Positions 41,715 through 43,784 of a stretch of 43,784 nt of DNA are shown in pieces (within the stretch, counting starts at the first letter, position 1; each line of letters starts with the position of its first letter). The notes beneath the pieces were generated by a model. That model had not been told where the DNA came from and searched no databases. It was given only the letters and a program-made list of their open reading frames with translations. Position numbers and translations under genes: made by a program. The stretch is from Marinobacterium profundum. GTDB lineage: Bacteria; Pseudomonadota; Gammaproteobacteria; Pseudomonadales; Balneatricaceae. The stretch covers positions 1 to 43,784 of the forward strand of contig NZ_BCNS01000152.1 in assembly GCF_001528745.1 (NCBI RefSeq), written 5' to 3'.

Positions 41715-43190
41715 TCAGTCCGCCATCACTTTTGCGAGGGTGGCACGTACACCCAGAGTTTGCAGCCGTTCCAGCTGGCGCTGGAAGGCCTCTTTAAAGG
41801 CCGTTGATTGCGGGATTTTCTGGCCGAACACGTCTTCCAGTGCAAGAAAGTTGTCGGTGAGTTTATCCGTATCACTGATGGCCTCGGCCAGCCAGGCCGC
41901 GCGCGGATCAGGAATAGGATAACGCTTGCCCTTTTCATCCACACCGCCCAGGTAATGGCACCAGGCGGCGATGATCAGCGCAGTTCGATCCAGCGCCCTG
42001 CCCTGTTCGATCTGCCCCAGCAGGGTCGGCAAAACAAACTTGGGAAACTTGGACGAGCCGTCGGAACAGAGCCGGCTGACCTGATCGCAGATGGCCGTAT
42101 TGGAGAAGCGCTCTATCAGGGTGTCCTTGTAGTCGTTCAGATCAATGCCCGGCACTTCGGCCAGCAGCGGCGTTACATCCTGATCCATATAGCGGCGTAC
42201 ATAGTCACGCAGTTGAGTATCCTGCATGGTTTCGTGGGCAAACTCATGCCCCAGCAACGCCCCCAGATACGCCATGGCCAGGTGAGCGCCATTCAACAGG
42301 CCAATCTTCATTTCCTCGTAGGGCGTTACATCATCGGTAAACTGAACACCGACCCGCTCCCACTCGGGGCGACCATTGCAGAACTTGTCTTCCAGCACCC
42401 ATTGCAGAAAAGGTTCTGCCACCACCGGCCAGCTGTCCTCAATACCGGTATTCGCCTGCAACTGAGCGCGGTGGCTGGCACTGGTCATGGGGGTAATGCG
42501 ATCCACCATGGCATTGGGGAAGCTGACATTGGCGGCCACCCAATCATGCAGCGCGCTGTCGCGCAGGGTACAGAAGCCCAGCAGCGCCTTGCGGGCAACA
42601 TCGCCGTTATGGGGCAGGTTGTCGCAGGACATCAGGGTAAAAGGTGCGATACCGGCATCGCGGCGACGTATCAGCGCCTCGGCCAGAAAACCAAACACGG
42701 TCTTTGGCGCCTGGGGATGTTCAAGGTCGTGCTGAATTTGTGGCAAGTTGGCATTGAACTGGCCGGTGCTGTCATCGGTGCAGTAGCCGCCCTCGGTAAT
42801 GGTCAGGGAGACGATACGGGTGTCGGGGGACGCCAGCTTTGCAATCAGGGCATCGCAGCCATCATCGGCCAACATAAAGTCGCCAATGGCACCGATGACC
42901 TGCACCGCGGTATCGGCACCATCCCCGAGCTCGACCAGGGTATAAAGATAATCCTGGGACGCCAACGCCGTCTGCATGGCTCTGTCTTCTGCGCGCAGGC
43001 CCACGCCGCAGATTCCCCAGTCATTTGCCTGCCCCTGGTTTAGCAGCATTTCTGTGTATACCGCCTCGTGGGCACGGTGAAAGCCGCCCACGCCTATGTG
43101 CACTATCCCCTGGCGCACAAGGCTGCGGTCATAGCCAGGCCGCAGTACCCGGGCCGGCAACGATGGGAGATTTTCAGCATTCAGTTTCAT
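41715..43190 (-). CDS. mtlD: Mannitol 2-dehydrogenase family polyol dehydrogenase
   Basis: A 491-residue long-chain polyol dehydrogenase. The NAD-binding loop is IVHIGVGGFHRAHEAVYT, and catalytic Lys, Asn and His are in EEMKIGLLNGAHLAMAYLG as in Pseudomonas fluorescens mannitol 2-dehydrogenase. It oxidises mannitol to fructose, and relatives also take arabitol and sorbitol. GAGG lies about eleven bases before the start. Upstream is the ATPase of a sugar ABC importer, downstream a phosphatase, transaldolase and xylulokinase. Fructuronate or tagaturonate reductase is an unlikely alternative. Confidence 0.9.
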   Translation of the reverse strand: MKLNAENLPSLPARVLRPGYDRSLVRQGIVHIGVGGFHRAHEAVYTEMLLNQGQANDWGICGVGLRAEDRAMQTALASQDYLYTLVELGDGADTAVQVIGAIGDFMLADDGCDALIAKLASPDTRIVSLTITEGGYCTDDSTGQFNANLPQIQHDLEHPQAPKTVFGFLAEALIRRRDAGIAPFTLMSCDNLPHNGDVARKALLGFCTLRDSALHDWVAANVSFPNAMVDRITPMTSASHRAQLQANTGIEDSWPVVAEPFLQWVLEDKFCNGRPEWERVGVQFTDDVTPYEEMKIGLLNGAHLAMAYLGALLGHEFAHETMQDTQLRDYVRRYMDQDVTPLLAEVPGIDLNDYKDTLIERFSNTAICDQVSRLCSDGSSKFPKFVLPTLLGQIEQGRALDRTALIIAAWCHYLGGVDEKGKRYPIPDPRAAWLAEAISDTDKLTDNFLALEDVFGQKIPQSTAFKEAFQRQLERLQTLGVRATLAKVMAD

Positions 43191-43318
43191 GGTCGTAGTA
43201 ACCTCGGGCCAAGGGTGGCCCTGTTCAGGCCAGCAGAGCTCGGCTAAGCATAATTCGGCTTGTGCGGGCGGCAGGAATCACTCCCAGCGCCCGGACGGAT
43301 TTTTCGCTGTGCCTCTGC

Positions 43319-43784
43319 TCAGGCAACCTTGGCCTGGGTGCGCGGGCGCGGGATGGTCTTGCCATCGGCATCGAACAGGTGTGCCTGGGTCAGGTCCGGG
43401 ATCAGGGCTGCATTCTGGCCGTAGTCTGCGCTGAAATCTCCCGGCGCACGCACGGTCATCATTTCGCCATTGCCCAGCTTGATGTAGCAGTAGGTATCGG
43501 CACCCAGGTGCTCGGTTACGTCCAGGCGGACCTTGAACGGGCTGGCATCGCTGGCGACCACTTCGATATGCTCGGGGCGGATGCCCATGGTGATGTCATC
43601 ACCGACCTTGAGGTTGGTGCTCTGGTGCGGCAGCTGATATTCCGGGCCGCATTCCAGGGCTACTGTCACGTCGCTGCTGCTGACCGCGCTGACTTTGCCT
43701 TTGAGGAAGGCCATTTTCGGCGTGCCGATAAAGCCTGCCACGAACTGGTTCACCGGGTGGTGGTAGAGTTCCAGCGGCGAGCCG
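43319..43784 (-). CDS. mtlK: Polyol/sugar ABC transporter ATP-binding protein, C-terminal part (cut by window end)
   Basis: The C-terminal 154 residues of a MalK/UgpC-type ATPase. The reading frame runs off the window at 43784, where it reads GSPLELYHHPVNQFVAGFIG, the standard join between the ATPase core and the regulatory OB-fold domain. The rest (IRPEHIEVV, EHLGADTYCYIKLG, HLFDADGKTI) is the typical regulatory domain. The Walker motifs lie outside. With the dehydrogenase 128 bp downstream, it probably energises import of mannitol or arabitol. Confidence 0.88.
   Translation of the reverse strand, partial: GSPLELYHHPVNQFVAGFIGTPKMAFLKGKVSAVSSSDVTVALECGPEYQLPHQSTNLKVGDDITMGIRPEHIEVVASDASPFKVRLDVTEHLGADTYCYIKLGNGEMMTVRAPGDFSADYGQNAALIPDLTQAHLFDADGKTIPRPRTQAKVA

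Overview
The window is a stretch of gammaproteobacterial chromosome, mostly GC-rich, packed with catabolic and transport genes. Several proteins resemble Pseudomonas-type enzymes (creatinase, creatininase, 4-guanidinobutyrase, mannitol 2-dehydrogenase). A LodA/LodB-type quinoprotein pair and a PEP-CTERM protein point towards a marine relative (Oceanospirillales/Pseudomonadales-like). The genus cannot be fixed from this window. No rRNA, tRNA, complete insertion sequence or CRISPR array was seen.

Positions 1-17551 form a guanidino-compound catabolic island. Its first half encodes, on the minus strand, a 4-guanidinobutyrase, a YjiH-type membrane transporter, a 2-ketoarginine decarboxylase-like ThDP enzyme and an aldehyde dehydrogenase. 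Together these fit the arginine transaminase route: 2-ketoarginine to 4-guanidinobutyraldehyde to 4-guanidinobutyrate to GABA plus urea. A divergent sigma-54 activator gene lies beside this cluster. The intergenic region holds a well-spaced -24/-12 promoter and three copies of a 14-bp palindrome that look like activator sites. A LysR regulator, an ACT-domain protein and a sodium/solute symporter with a 40-residue companion follow. The second half handles creatinine and creatine: creatininase, a BCCT transporter and two nearly identical creatinases that share a conserved leader. The island lies between two almost identical, directly repeated palindromic elements (1-51 and 17501-17551), with a fragment of a large NAD-glutamate dehydrogenase gene at the right edge.

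Positions 17552-20650 are visibly AT-richer. They carry a hypothetical membrane protein, a repeat-rich non-coding stretch, a PEP-CTERM protein and a TPR lipoprotein, and end at a third palindromic element with a perfect 23-bp stem.

Positions 20652-25892 hold a probable three-gene operon: a LodA-like cysteine tryptophylquinone oxidase, its LodB-like flavoprotein partner and a secreted multicopper oxidase. Citrate synthase is divergent from it. Positions 27600-31873 carry assorted single genes: PaiB-like, gamma-glutamylcyclotransferase, coiled-coil, EcsC, ICMT-like methyltransferase and DUF1275.

Positions 31887-36898 contain an RND efflux pump and its adaptor, divergent from a TetR regulator, with two matching 15-bp operators between them. 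A metallo-beta-lactamase-fold hydrolase is followed by a stand-alone cyclic-nucleotide-binding protein. The right end is a polyol operon on the minus strand: ABC ATPase (cut by the window edge), mannitol 2-dehydrogenase, HAD phosphatase, transaldolase and xylulokinase. It suits conversion of arabitol or mannitol into pentose-phosphate intermediates.
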